From Paractinoplanes bogorensis (lineage in GTDB: Bacteria > Actinomycetota > Actinomycetes > Mycobacteriales > Micromonosporaceae): a stretch of DNA of 64,000 nucleotides. A program made the position numbers and the translations under genes. This document shows, piece after piece, positions 1 through 5,877 of the stretch. How positions within the stretch are numbered: position 1 is the stretch's first letter; each line of letters starts with the position of its first letter. Location of the stretch: the NCBI RefSeq assembly GCF_018829635.1, contig NZ_JAHKKG010000006.1, positions 558,001 to 622,000 on the forward strand. Reading direction: 5' to 3'. Below the pieces are notes generated by a model. The model was not told the origin of the DNA. It made no database searches and saw only the letters and a list, made by a program, of their open reading frames with translations.

Positions 1-496
1 AGTCCCACGGCTGATCGGGGAGACCGCGCAGCTGCTGCACGACCCGCATGGCGACACGGGTCTTGCCGGCGCCGGGCCCTCCGGCGAGCAGCCAGACCCG
101 GCCCGGTTCCGGTTCCGTGCACCAGGTCCGGATCTGGACGACGTGCGGGCGATGTGCGCGCTCGAAATCGACCACCGCGGCCTGCGGCAGCAGCAGTTCG
201 GCGCCCTGTCCGCCATCGGCGTCCTGTGTGGGCAGGGCCTGGGTCGGCGAGTCGGAGAACAGGCCGGCCCAGCGTTCACGCTCGAAGCGCTCAGCCTCGA
301 GTCGGGCGGCGCGGCGGTCCCACCACGCTCCGGCGGCGAACCCGACTACCGCCCCGGCCGCGCCGACCGTCAATCCGAGTGGTGCGGTGTCGATGTATTC
401 CGGCCACGACGTCAGCCACCCGGTGGCACCGGCCAGTCCGGTGCCGACCGCTACGCCGGCGCCCCGGCCGTACCAACCTGCTTGCCCTCTGGTCAC
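1..496 (-). CDS. Membrane-anchored P-loop NTPase, N-terminal part (runs off window)
   Basis: I translated the minus strand from a GTG at 496. A TAA lies directly upstream in frame, so this is the earliest possible start; no clear ribosome site is visible. The 165 visible residues contain two hydrophobic segments (about 12-30 and 39-59), a charged Arg/Glu-rich stretch (about 60-76), a linker, and a Walker A motif GGPGAGKT at about 139-146 preceded by a hydrophobic strand. Two membrane helices followed by a P-loop suggest a membrane-tethered NACHT/STAND-like or AAA ATPase. The rest of the protein lies outside the window, so the class is open. It sits beside the tRNA array and is transcribed away from it. 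Confidence 0.75.
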   Translation of the reverse strand, partial: MTRGQAGWYGRGAGVAVGTGLAGATGWLTSWPEYIDTAPLGLTVGAAGAVVGFAAGAWWDRRAARLEAERFERERWAGLFSDSPTQALPTQDADGGQGAELLLPQAAVVDFERAHRPHVVQIRTWCTEPEPGRVWLLAGGPGAGKTRVAMRVVQQLRGLPDQPWD

Positions 497-594
497 TTAT
501 CCATCAACCGCGGGACGGGGTCGGCGGATACGTGCCGCCGAGCGTCTTTGTCTGTGGCGATAAATAGCGTTGCCAAGTTTGCCCGGGCCGCCTA

Positions 595-622
595 CCTTGG
601 TTATCACCACCGGATACCAAGG
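595..622 (+). promoter_or_regulatory. Inverted repeat upstream of the mini-ORF
   Basis: The arms CCTTGGTTATC and GATACCAAGG are separated by 7 bases and differ by one bulged base. The right arm ends just before the ribosome site of the mini-ORF at 635. It could be an operator or an mRNA hairpin that masks the ribosome site. There is no direct evidence for either. Confidence 0.45.
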
Positions 623-634
623 GGAACGGAGAAG

Positions 635-733
635 ATGATGTCGCACTACGCCTCGATCGTTACGCATCACCTTCTGCCGTGTGCTCTGGCGCTTTATGGC
701 GTCAAGCCCTCCCGGGCGCGGTGGTCTGGCTAG
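635..733 (+). CDS. Putative 32-residue leader or micropeptide ORF
   Basis: Two adjacent ATG codons at 635 and 638 follow a purine-rich ribosome site (AAGGGGAACGGAGAAG). The reading frame ends at TAG 733 and encodes about 32 residues, including a His-Tyr pair, a His-His pair and a short hydrophobic Leu/Ala stretch. An inverted repeat lies upstream and a GC stem followed by T-rich sequence lies 16 bases downstream, the arrangement of a transcription-attenuation leader. No biosynthetic gene follows, because the next genes are tRNAs. It may therefore be a free-standing micropeptide or a regulator of read-through into the tRNA array. There is no homology support. Confidence 0.35.
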   Translation: MMSHYASIVTHHLLPCALALYGVKPSRARWSG

Positions 734-748
734 CATCCAGCTGACAGA

Positions 749-786
749 CGCCGCCGCACCCGACTCGGGAACGGCGGCTTTTTCGT
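749..786 (+). terminator. Rho-independent terminator after the mini-ORF
   Basis: GCCGCC and GGCGGC arms pair across a short GC-rich loop and are followed by CTTTTTCGTTTTC. T-runs like this are rare in this DNA. It would end the short transcript carrying the mini-ORF, or act as an attenuator before the tRNA array. Confidence 0.6.
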
Positions 787-839
787 TTTCCGACCAATTT
801 TCTCTTAGCGCCGCGGGTTCGATGAATGCTGCCCGTAAA

Positions 840-871
840 TTGACAACTCCACAGCGGATGACACTTTTAAT
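840..871 (+). promoter_or_regulatory. Promoter-like element upstream of the tRNA array
   Basis: A perfect TTGACA hexamer at 840-845 is followed by TTTAAT at 866-871, with a 20-base spacer that is longer than the ideal 17-18. The element lies in a locally AT-richer stretch about 85 bases before the first tRNA. It is the best visible candidate for driving the whole array. Spacing is its weakness. Confidence 0.4.
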
Positions 872-955
872 CCGGAGCGAGGGAGACGGAAACCCGCGCC
901 CCTTGGGAGGGTGAGACACCCCGTTCGACTCGGGGGCTCCGGACTTTTCAGTAAT

Positions 956-1028
956 GGGCTTGTGGCGCAGTCGGTAGCGCACCGGTTCGGCAGACCGGGG
1001 GTCGGCGGTTCGAATCCGCCCAGGTCCA
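956..1028 (+). tRNA. tRNA-Ala (GGC), with C at position 33
   Basis: Folds as a 73-nt cloverleaf. The acceptor arms GGGCTTG and CAGGTCC contain the G3:U70 pair that marks alanine tRNAs. The anticodon stem CCGGT/ACCGG closes the loop TCGGCAG, giving anticodon GGC. Position 33 is C instead of the almost universal U. CCA is not encoded. First gene of the array. Confidence 0.8.
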
Positions 1029-1031
1029 CAC

Positions 1032-1104
1032 GCGGTTGTAGCTCAGTCAGGCAGAGCGCCACCCCGCCAAGGTGGAGGCACCGGTTCGAGTCCGGTCTAC
1101 CGCT
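1032..1104 (+). tRNA. tRNA-Gly (GCC), with C at position 33
   Basis: Acceptor GCGGTTG/CTACCGC with one T:T mismatch at pair 6:67. The anticodon stem CCACC/GGTGG closes the loop CCGCCAA, giving anticodon GCC. Position 33 is C. The T-arm is normal. Only three bases separate it from the preceding tRNA. Confidence 0.75.
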
Positions 1105-1131
1105 CGGTCCCGTCAAGTGAAGGGAAGCAAC

Positions 1132-1204
1132 GCCCTCGTAGCCCAACGGCAGAGGCCCGACGTTGAGGACGTCGGTTGTGCGCGTTCGAATCGCGCCGAG
1201 GGCA
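1132..1204 (+). tRNA. tRNA with Leu anticodon GAG in a class I body
   Basis: Acceptor GCCCTCG/CGAGGGC is fully paired, with discriminator A. The loop TTGAGGA gives anticodon GAG (CUC, leucine), with G37 as in leucine tRNAs. The variable region is only about 5 nt (GTTGT). Bacterial leucine tRNAs are class II with a long variable arm, so the charging identity is uncertain. Confidence 0.7.
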
Positions 1205-1207
1205 CGC

Positions 1208-1280
1208 GCCGGTGCAGCACGACTGGTCGTGCAGCCGTTTCGTAATCGGCAGGTAGCGGGTTCGAGTCCCGCCGCCGGCT
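1208..1280 (+). tRNA. tRNA-Thr (CGT)
   Basis: Acceptor GCCGGTG/CGCCGGC, strong D-stem GCAC/GTGC, anticodon loop TTCGTAA giving CGT (reads ACG), T-arm GCGGG/CCCGC. The last anticodon-stem pair is a T:T mismatch. Discriminator T. Confidence 0.8.
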
Positions 1281-1297
1281 CGGAAGCAAGGATCAAG

Positions 1298-1370
1298 GCC
1301 CGGGTAGCCCAATGGCAGAGGCACGCCGCTCAGGACGGCGCCAGTGCGCGTTCGAATCGCGCTCCGGGTA
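1298..1370 (+). tRNA. tRNA with Leu anticodon CAG in a class I body
   Basis: The anticodon stem CGCCG/CGGCG closes the loop CTCAGGA, giving CAG (reads CUG, the commonest Leu codon in high-GC DNA). The variable region is about 5 nt, so like the GAG gene at 1132 it lacks the long leucine arm. Its body is similar to that gene (same GTAGCCCAA D-region and GCGCG T-stem), suggesting duplication. The acceptor ends with two G:T pairs. Confidence 0.7.
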
Positions 1371-1387
1371 CGCATTTCAGCAGGTAC

Positions 1388-1460
1388 GGGCTCGTAGCTC
1401 ATCAGGTAGAGCGCCGCTCTCGCACAGCGGAGGTGGCCGGTTCGACCCCGGCCGGGTCCA
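1388..1460 (+). tRNA. tRNA-Ala (CGC)
   Basis: Acceptor GGGCTCG/CGGGTCC with the alanine G3:U70 pair. The loop CTCGCAC gives CGC (reads GCG). The T-loop is TTCGACC. Discriminator A. Second alanine gene of the array, covering the other GC-ending Ala codon. Confidence 0.85.
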
Positions 1461-1472
1461 CGCACGACCCAG

Positions 1473-1546
1473 GTCGTCGTAGCTCAGCAGGTCGGAGCAC
1501 CGCCCTGATAAGGCGGAGGCCGGTGGTTCGAGCCCACCCGACGACA
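1473..1546 (+). tRNA. tRNA-Ile (GAT)
   Basis: 74-nt cloverleaf with acceptor GTCGTCG/CGACGAC, anticodon stem CCGCC/GGCGG and loop CTGATAA (GAT, reads AUC), T-stem GGTGG/CCACC, discriminator A. Fully regular. Confidence 0.9.
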
Positions 1547-1558
1547 CGTACCAGAAAA

Positions 1559-1645
1559 GGAGACGCCAGCCGATGGGCGCCGGCCGCCGCCTCGAAAGCG
1601 GTTGGGGGGTCAAACCCCGTGGGCGTTCGACTCGCCCCGTCTCCG
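1559..1645 (+). tRNA. tRNA-Ser (CGA)
   Basis: 87-nt class II tRNA with acceptor GGAGACG/CGTCTCC, loop CTCGAAA (CGA, reads UCG), a long paired variable arm (GGGG/CCCC), and discriminator G as expected for serine. Confidence 0.9.
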
Positions 1646-1657
1646 CGGGTAACACCA

Positions 1658-1730
1658 GTGCCGCTAGCTCAATTGGCAGAGCTTCTGACTCTTAATCAGC
1701 AGGTTCGGGGTTCAAGTCCCCGGCGGCGCA
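1658..1730 (+). tRNA. tRNA-Lys (CTT)
   Basis: Acceptor GTGCCGC/GCGGCGC, anticodon loop CTCTTAA (CTT, reads AAG), T-stem CGGGG/CCCCG, discriminator A. The outermost anticodon-stem pair is mismatched. Confidence 0.85.
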
Positions 1731-1731
1731 C

Positions 1732-1810
1732 TGCAGGGTAGAGGAGCCCGGTCATCCTCGCCGGTCTCATAAGCCGGAAGTCGTGGGTTCGAATCCCACC
1801 CCTGCTCCCA
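1732..1810 (+). tRNA. tRNA-Met (CAT), initiator-like, with encoded CCA
   Basis: The loop CTCATAA gives CAT. If the acceptor is TGCAGGG/CCCTGCT, the first pair is T:T. A mismatch at 1:72 is the hallmark of initiator tRNAs, and the D-region also resembles actinobacterial initiators. The anticodon stem CCGGT/GCCGG lacks the three consecutive G:C pairs typical of initiators. A CCA lies at 1808-1810, and its final A is the first base of the next tRNA. Confidence 0.75.
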
Positions 1811-1881
1811 TCCCGGTAGCTCAGCGGTAGAGCGCCGCCGTGACAGGGCGGAAGTCGCTGGTTCAAGCCCAGCCCGGGATA
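1810..1881 (+). tRNA. tRNA-Val (GAC)
   Basis: Acceptor ATCCCGG/CCGGGAT, anticodon stem CCGCC/GGCGG, loop GTGACAG (GAC, reads GUC), T-arm GCTGG/CCAGC. Starts on the last base of the preceding tRNA. Confidence 0.85.
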
Positions 1882-1886
1882 CGTAC

Positions 1887-1958
1887 GTCCGTATGGCTCA
1901 GTGGAAGAGCGTCCCCTTCACACGGGGAAGGTCCCAGGTTCGAACCCTGGTGCGGGCA
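1887..1958 (+). tRNA. tRNA-Val (CAC)
   Basis: Acceptor GTCCGTA/TGCGGGC with two G:T pairs, anticodon stem TCCCC/GGGGA, loop TTCACAC (CAC, reads GUG), T-stem CCAGG/CCTGG, discriminator A. Confidence 0.88.
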
Positions 1959-1960
1959 CT

Positions 1961-2031
1961 GCGGTCGTAGCTCAGTGGTAGAGCGCCAGGTCGTGGCCCT
2001 GGATGCGGCGGTTCAACTCCGCCCGATCGCC
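1961..2031 (+). tRNA. tRNA-His (GTG), with C at position 33
   Basis: Acceptor GCGGTCG/CGATCGC, with discriminator C as in histidine tRNAs. The anticodon stem CCAGG/CCTGG closes the loop TCGTGGC, giving GTG (reads CAC). Position 33 is C. The preceding base is T, so the extra 5' G of tRNA-His is not encoded. Confidence 0.78.
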
Positions 2032-2033
2032 CC

Positions 2034-2115
2034 GTGGGAGCGCCGACGTCGGAGAGTCGGGCCCGCCTGTAAAGCGGGTGCATTGCCTGAGTCGGTTCGA
2101 ATCCGACCTCCCGCA
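2034..2115 (+). tRNA. tRNA-Tyr (GTA)
   Basis: 82-nt class II tRNA with acceptor GTGGGAG/CTCCCGC, loop CTGTAAA (GTA, reads UAC), the long variable arm expected for bacterial tyrosine tRNA, T-stem GTCGG/CCGAC and discriminator A. Confidence 0.9.
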
Positions 2116-2119
2116 CCCC

Positions 2120-2192
2120 ACCCTCGTAGCTCAGCGGAGAGAGCACCGGGTTCCGAACCCGGGGGCCGGCGGTTCGAATCCGTCCGAGGGTA
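2120..2192 (+). tRNA. tRNA-Arg (CCG)
   Basis: Acceptor ACCCTCG/CGAGGGT, anticodon stem CCGGG/CCCGG, loop TTCCGAA (CCG, reads CGG), T-stem with one G:T pair, discriminator A. Confidence 0.88.
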
Positions 2193-2209
2193 CGCACGGA
2201 GTACGACCT

Positions 2210-2286
2210 GGCCTCGGCGAGTAGCTGGAGCTGCTGCCCGCCTGCAAAGCGGGTCTCGTCACGCGGTTCGATTCCGCCCGGGGCTT
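2210..2286 (+). tRNA. tRNA-Cys (GCA), irregular D-arm
   Basis: The anticodon stem CCCGC/GCGGG closes the loop CTGCAAA (GCA, reads UGC). The acceptor GGCCTCG/CGGGGCT pairs with two G:T wobbles, and discriminator T matches cysteine identity. The D-arm is unusual, with a long AGTAGC/GCTGCT stem and a 4-base loop. Last gene of the array; no terminator is obvious before the convergent gene. Confidence 0.7.
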
Positions 2287-2383
2287 CATTTGTGTCATCT
2301 GCTGTGGAGGGTGGGCCGGTGAAGGCGTTGAAAGCGGATCAGCTTCGAATCCGGCGCGACGCGGCACCGGCATTGACGTCCTG

Positions 2384-3529
2384 TCAGCTGAAGGACGGGC
2401 TGTCCGAGGTGGTGAGGGTCGCGCCTTCGAAGGTGAGGCGGGAACGAATGAAGAACGGCCCGTCCGCCTTAGGCAACGGTATCCAGAAGTCGGCGTTGCT
2501 GGTGTCGTGATCGGTGGTGGGCACGATCTGGTATGCGAGCAGTTCGTTGAGCCAGTCACCGTAGAGCCGCTTGGTTCCCCCGACCTGCCACATCTGCCAC
2601 GAGAGCAGGACCTTCTTACCTCGCAGCCCGGTGAAGTCCATGTTGCTGGAGACGACAACGCCGACGGGCTCACGCTTCTTGGAGCCTTTGATCTTCACCG
2701 TCCGCATGCCCTGCAGCTCAGCGATGCGAGTCTTGACAGTTTGCTTGGAGGCCGCGGACTGCCCACCGGTCGGCGCCACCCCACCGTTGTCGCCCCTCGC
2801 CGACCCACCCGACTTCGACGTGCCCGCCAAGGCGGCCGCGTTGGCCCAAGCGTCTGACGCGAACGTGCAGAACGTAGGCAGGAAACGCTGACCGCCGCAT
2901 GCATCCGACAGCTGGCCGAAGTGCACATCCCACTCGGTTTGGTCGGCGGATGTGCTGAGCGAGGGCCGCACGAGTTGAGGCGTGTCGGTGGAGGTTGCCA
3001 AGGTCTGAGGGAACAGCTGCCGGCGGCTGACCGTCAGTGACACCGCTGGGTCCGAGGCGGTAGGTGATGAACTGGATTCCCGAGGCGGGGCCGATGTCGC
3101 CGAGTCATCAGATGCCCCCGTTGACGCACCCGTCGGTAAGGTCGGCGTCGCGAGGGTTTCCGGGGCGCCGGTGTCGTCGGTGAGCACGGGGGTTGGCGTG
3201 CTGGGCGCGATCATCTGGTGTTCTGCGACACGCTGAATGCTGCCCAGACTGACCGGCTTGGGGTGTGGCGCTTCCAGACGTTGCCGGTACTCACTGAACG
3301 GCACCCCGGTGGTTACCGTCAGGCCAGTGAACGCGGCCGCGTCGACCACGTCCCGCGCGGGACGCAGCGCGATGACCGCCGTAACAGCGCCAGCCACCGC
3401 ACCGGCTGCCAGCACACCGCGATACGCGCTTCCTCCCCACCGCCGGTACCAGGGCTTCGGCGGTTCAGGAATGGACGCCCGCCCGCGAGCAGGATGTGGG
3501 TGGCCACGATCTGGATGTGATTCATACAC
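2384..3529 (-). CDS. Single-pass membrane or surface protein, function unknown
   Basis: 381 residues from a GTG at 3529, chosen because GGGGAGG ends 4 bases upstream; an ATG 10 codons earlier has no such site. The order is a short cytoplasmic tail rich in Pro and basic residues, one hydrophobic segment (about 37-55), a long Ser/Thr/Pro/Ala linker (about 100-185), then a globular C-terminal half. That half has a Cys pair around the DACGG and TFCTF segments and a Trp-rich end. This is a type II (N-in) topology with an exported domain. I do not recognise the family. It converges on the tRNA array, about 100 bases from the last tRNA. Confidence 0.75.
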   Translation of the reverse strand: MYESHPDRGHPHPARGRASIPEPPKPWYRRWGGSAYRGVLAAGAVAGAVTAVIALRPARDVVDAAAFTGLTVTTGVPFSEYRQRLEAPHPKPVSLGSIQRVAEHQMIAPSTPTPVLTDDTGAPETLATPTLPTGASTGASDDSATSAPPRESSSSPTASDPAVSLTVSRRQLFPQTLATSTDTPQLVRPSLSTSADQTEWDVHFGQLSDACGGQRFLPTFCTFASDAWANAAALAGTSKSGGSARGDNGGVAPTGGQSAASKQTVKTRIAELQGMRTVKIKGSKKREPVGVVVSSNMDFTGLRGKKVLLSWQMWQVGGTKRLYGDWLNELLAYQIVPTTDHDTSNADFWIPLPKADGPFFIRSRLTFEGATLTTSDSPSFS

Positions 3530-3748
3530 GGTGCCTCCCCGATGAAAGGCGTACATCACTCTAAGTCGGCGTACTCAGAGGCCCGAACGGCACGTCTGCA
3601 ACCCGACACCTCGCCACGACCAATGGCATTCGTGCCGGTGGCGGACAGATTCACGGTCTCACCATGCTCACGGCGACAGTCCGCCGCGCTCGACGGTCGC
3701 GCATGCCTGGGTCTGCCTGCTGAACAAACCGGCGGTCGTGACGAACAA

Positions 3749-5261
3749 TCAGGACGGTGTCGAACGAGCGGATTCGGGGTCAGCTTGCGTCGAGAATGAC
3801 GGGATGACCCGCCAGGCGATCACGGCCGCGATGACCAGCAGCACGGTGCCGGTCAGGGTCGTCGCCTGCATGCCGGTGGTGAAGGCCTCCCGCGCATGGT
3901 CGAGCAGTTCGCCGCCGCCGGGGAGGGCGCGCGCCGCCGAAGCCAGCGACTCGGTCACGGCGGCGGGCGTGCCGGCGTCGAGGTTGAGCCGGTAGAACGC
4001 CGTGTGCAGGGAGCCCAGGACCGCGATCCCCAGGGCGATTCCCAGCTCGTACGCGGTCTCCGACACCGACGCGGCCGCACCGGCCCGTTCGCGGGGCACG
4101 GCGCTGACCACGGCGTCGGTCGACAATGCCATGGCCACGCCCACGCCGAGGCCGATCACCGCCGTCGCCACCCCGACCCAGAGGTAGCCGGGGAGCCCCT
4201 CGGCCCAGGCCAGCAGCGCGAACCCGACTGCGGTGACGGCCAGTCCGGCGCCGATGGCTCGTCCGCTGCCGAGCCACGCGGCGATCCGGCCGATGACGAG
4301 GATGACCGCGATCGACGCGACCGTCATCGGCAGCTCGGCCAGGCCCGCCGTCATCGGGCTGAAGCCGCGGACCAGCTGCAGGTACTGCGAGAAGAAGAAC
4401 AGCAGCCCGCTGAACGCCAGGATGGCCACCGTGGTCGAGGCGACCGCCCCGGCGAAGGCGGGCCGGCGGAACAGCGCGACGTCGATCATCGGGGTGGCCA
4501 GGCGGCGCTGGCGGCGGACGAACAGCACGCCGGCGGTGATGCCGGCGATCAGGGCCAGCACCGAGCACGCCGAATCCCTTGCTCACGACCTGTTTGACGG
4601 CGTAGACGACCGGCACGACGGTCGCCACGGACAGCGCGGCCGACAGCAGGTCGATCCGGTCGGCGTCCGGGTTGCGCGACTCGTCCAGCAGGCGGCTGCC
4701 GCCGATCAGTACCAGCAGCATCACCGGGATGTTGATCAGGAACACCGAGCCCCACCAGAAACGCTCCAGCAGAGCGCCGCCGACCAGGGGGCCGAGTGCC
4801 GCCCCGGCGGTGGCGCCGGCCGACCAGACGGCGATGGCGCGGGCGCGCTGGGCCGGGTCGCGGAACGTGTCCCGGACGATCGACAGGGTGGACGGCATGA
4901 TCGTGGCGCCCGCGACGCCGAGCAGGACCCGGGCCGCGATCAGCAGTTCGGCCGTGGGGGCGAACGCGGCCAGCACCGAGGCGGCGCCGAACCCGAGGCT
5001 GCCCAGCATCAGCAGTTTCTTGCGGCCGATCCGGTCGGCCAGGTTGCCGGTGGTGACCAGCAGGCCGGCCAGCGCGAACGAGTAGATGTCGCCGATCCAC
5101 AGCAGCTGGGTGGCGCTCGGGTCGAGATCCGTCGTCATGCTGGGCACGGCCAGCGCCAGCACGGTCCCGTCGACGGCCAGCAGCACGACGGTCAGGGTCA
5201 GGATCGACAAGGCGGCCCACTGGCGGCGACCGGCGCGCGGAGGAGCGATCGAGGACGTCAC
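3749..5261 (-). pseudogene. Frameshifted MFS drug exporter (DHA2/14-TM type)
   Basis: The N-terminal part reads from a GTG at 5261 and shows typical DHA2 features: a first helix, a DGTVLALA-like motif, then LADRIGRKKLLMLG (motif A) and GVAGATIMPSTLS (motif C-like). Near 4555-4575 the frame breaks. The rest of the transporter (FFFSQYLQLVRGFSP and further helices) continues in another frame to a stop at 3749. The two parts together give about 500 residues, the normal family length. So one base is probably gained or lost, either by real mutation or by sequencing error. Divergent from the tetR at 5325 with a perfect operator between them. Efflux of a toxic compound is the usual role of this pair. 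Confidence 0.85.
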
Positions 5262-5270
5262 CCGACCACC

Positions 5271-5292
5271 GTACCGACCATTTGGTCGGTAC
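5271..5292. promoter_or_regulatory. TetR-type operator, perfect palindrome
   Basis: Arms GTACCGACCA and TGGTCGGTAC flank a 2-base centre, all matching. It lies between the divergent exporter gene (start 5261) and tetR (start 5325), so one site can control both. It is the expected binding site of the adjacent TetR protein. Confidence 0.85.
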
Positions 5293-5324
5293 GGCCAGTC
5301 ACCTTGGCTGGTAATGTGACGCAC

Positions 5325-5867
5325 ATGACCCGGAACACCGAGCGAACCCGGCAGGTGATTTTCGAGGCCACCGTACGGGCGGTGGTGCGCGACGGCTCCG
5401 GAGTCGCCATCGGCACGATCGCCCGTGACGCGGGCGTCTCCAAGAGCGGGCTGCTGCACCACTTCCCGACCCGGGAAGCCCTGTTCGAGGCGGTCACCAG
5501 CGACGTGCTCGACGGCTTCCGGCGCGACGTCCTGGCCCATCTCGACCTGGCCGAGAACCGGCCGGGCAAGCTCCTGCGGGCGTACGTGCGGGCGGTGTGC
5601 GACGACCTCGAACGCGAAGAGGATCAGCCGGGGTGGGAGGCGCTGGCCCTGCTGCGCTCCGAGCCGGGTGTCGCTGCGTTGGTGAGTCGTGACGCCGTAC
5701 GGTGGGAAACGGATCTTGCAGCCGACGGCCTGGACCCCGATCGGGTCGTGCTGGTGCAACTCGCCACCGACGGGCTCGCCGCCATGCCGCTGCAGAGCGA
5801 GGAGATCGCGCGACGCTACCTGGCCCGGATGCGCCCGATGCTGCTGAGCCTCGCCGAGCCGCTCTAG
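5325..5867 (+). CDS. TetR family repressor of the adjacent exporter
   Basis: 180 residues. The N-terminal helix-turn-helix (about 8-55) includes IGTIARDAGVSKSGLLHHF, a clear TetR recognition region; the remainder is a helical ligand-binding domain. A TAATGT hexamer sits 7-12 bases upstream of the ATG and no ribosome site is seen, so the message may be leaderless, which is common in actinobacteria. The palindrome at 5271-5292 lies just upstream. It likely represses itself and the MFS gene until a drug binds. If the MFS gene is truly broken, this regulator has lost its main target. Confidence 0.9.
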   Translation: MTRNTERTRQVIFEATVRAVVRDGSGVAIGTIARDAGVSKSGLLHHFPTREALFEAVTSDVLDGFRRDVLAHLDLAENRPGKLLRAYVRAVCDDLEREEDQPGWEALALLRSEPGVAALVSRDAVRWETDLAADGLDPDRVVLVQLATDGLAAMPLQSEEIARRYLARMRPMLLSLAEPL

Positions 5868-5877
5868 GATCCAGTGA

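Noticed and set aside
911..2322. Long protein-coding frames across the tRNA genes
   Set aside because: The sequence folds as consecutive tRNA cloverleaves; the frames are by-products of high GC content.
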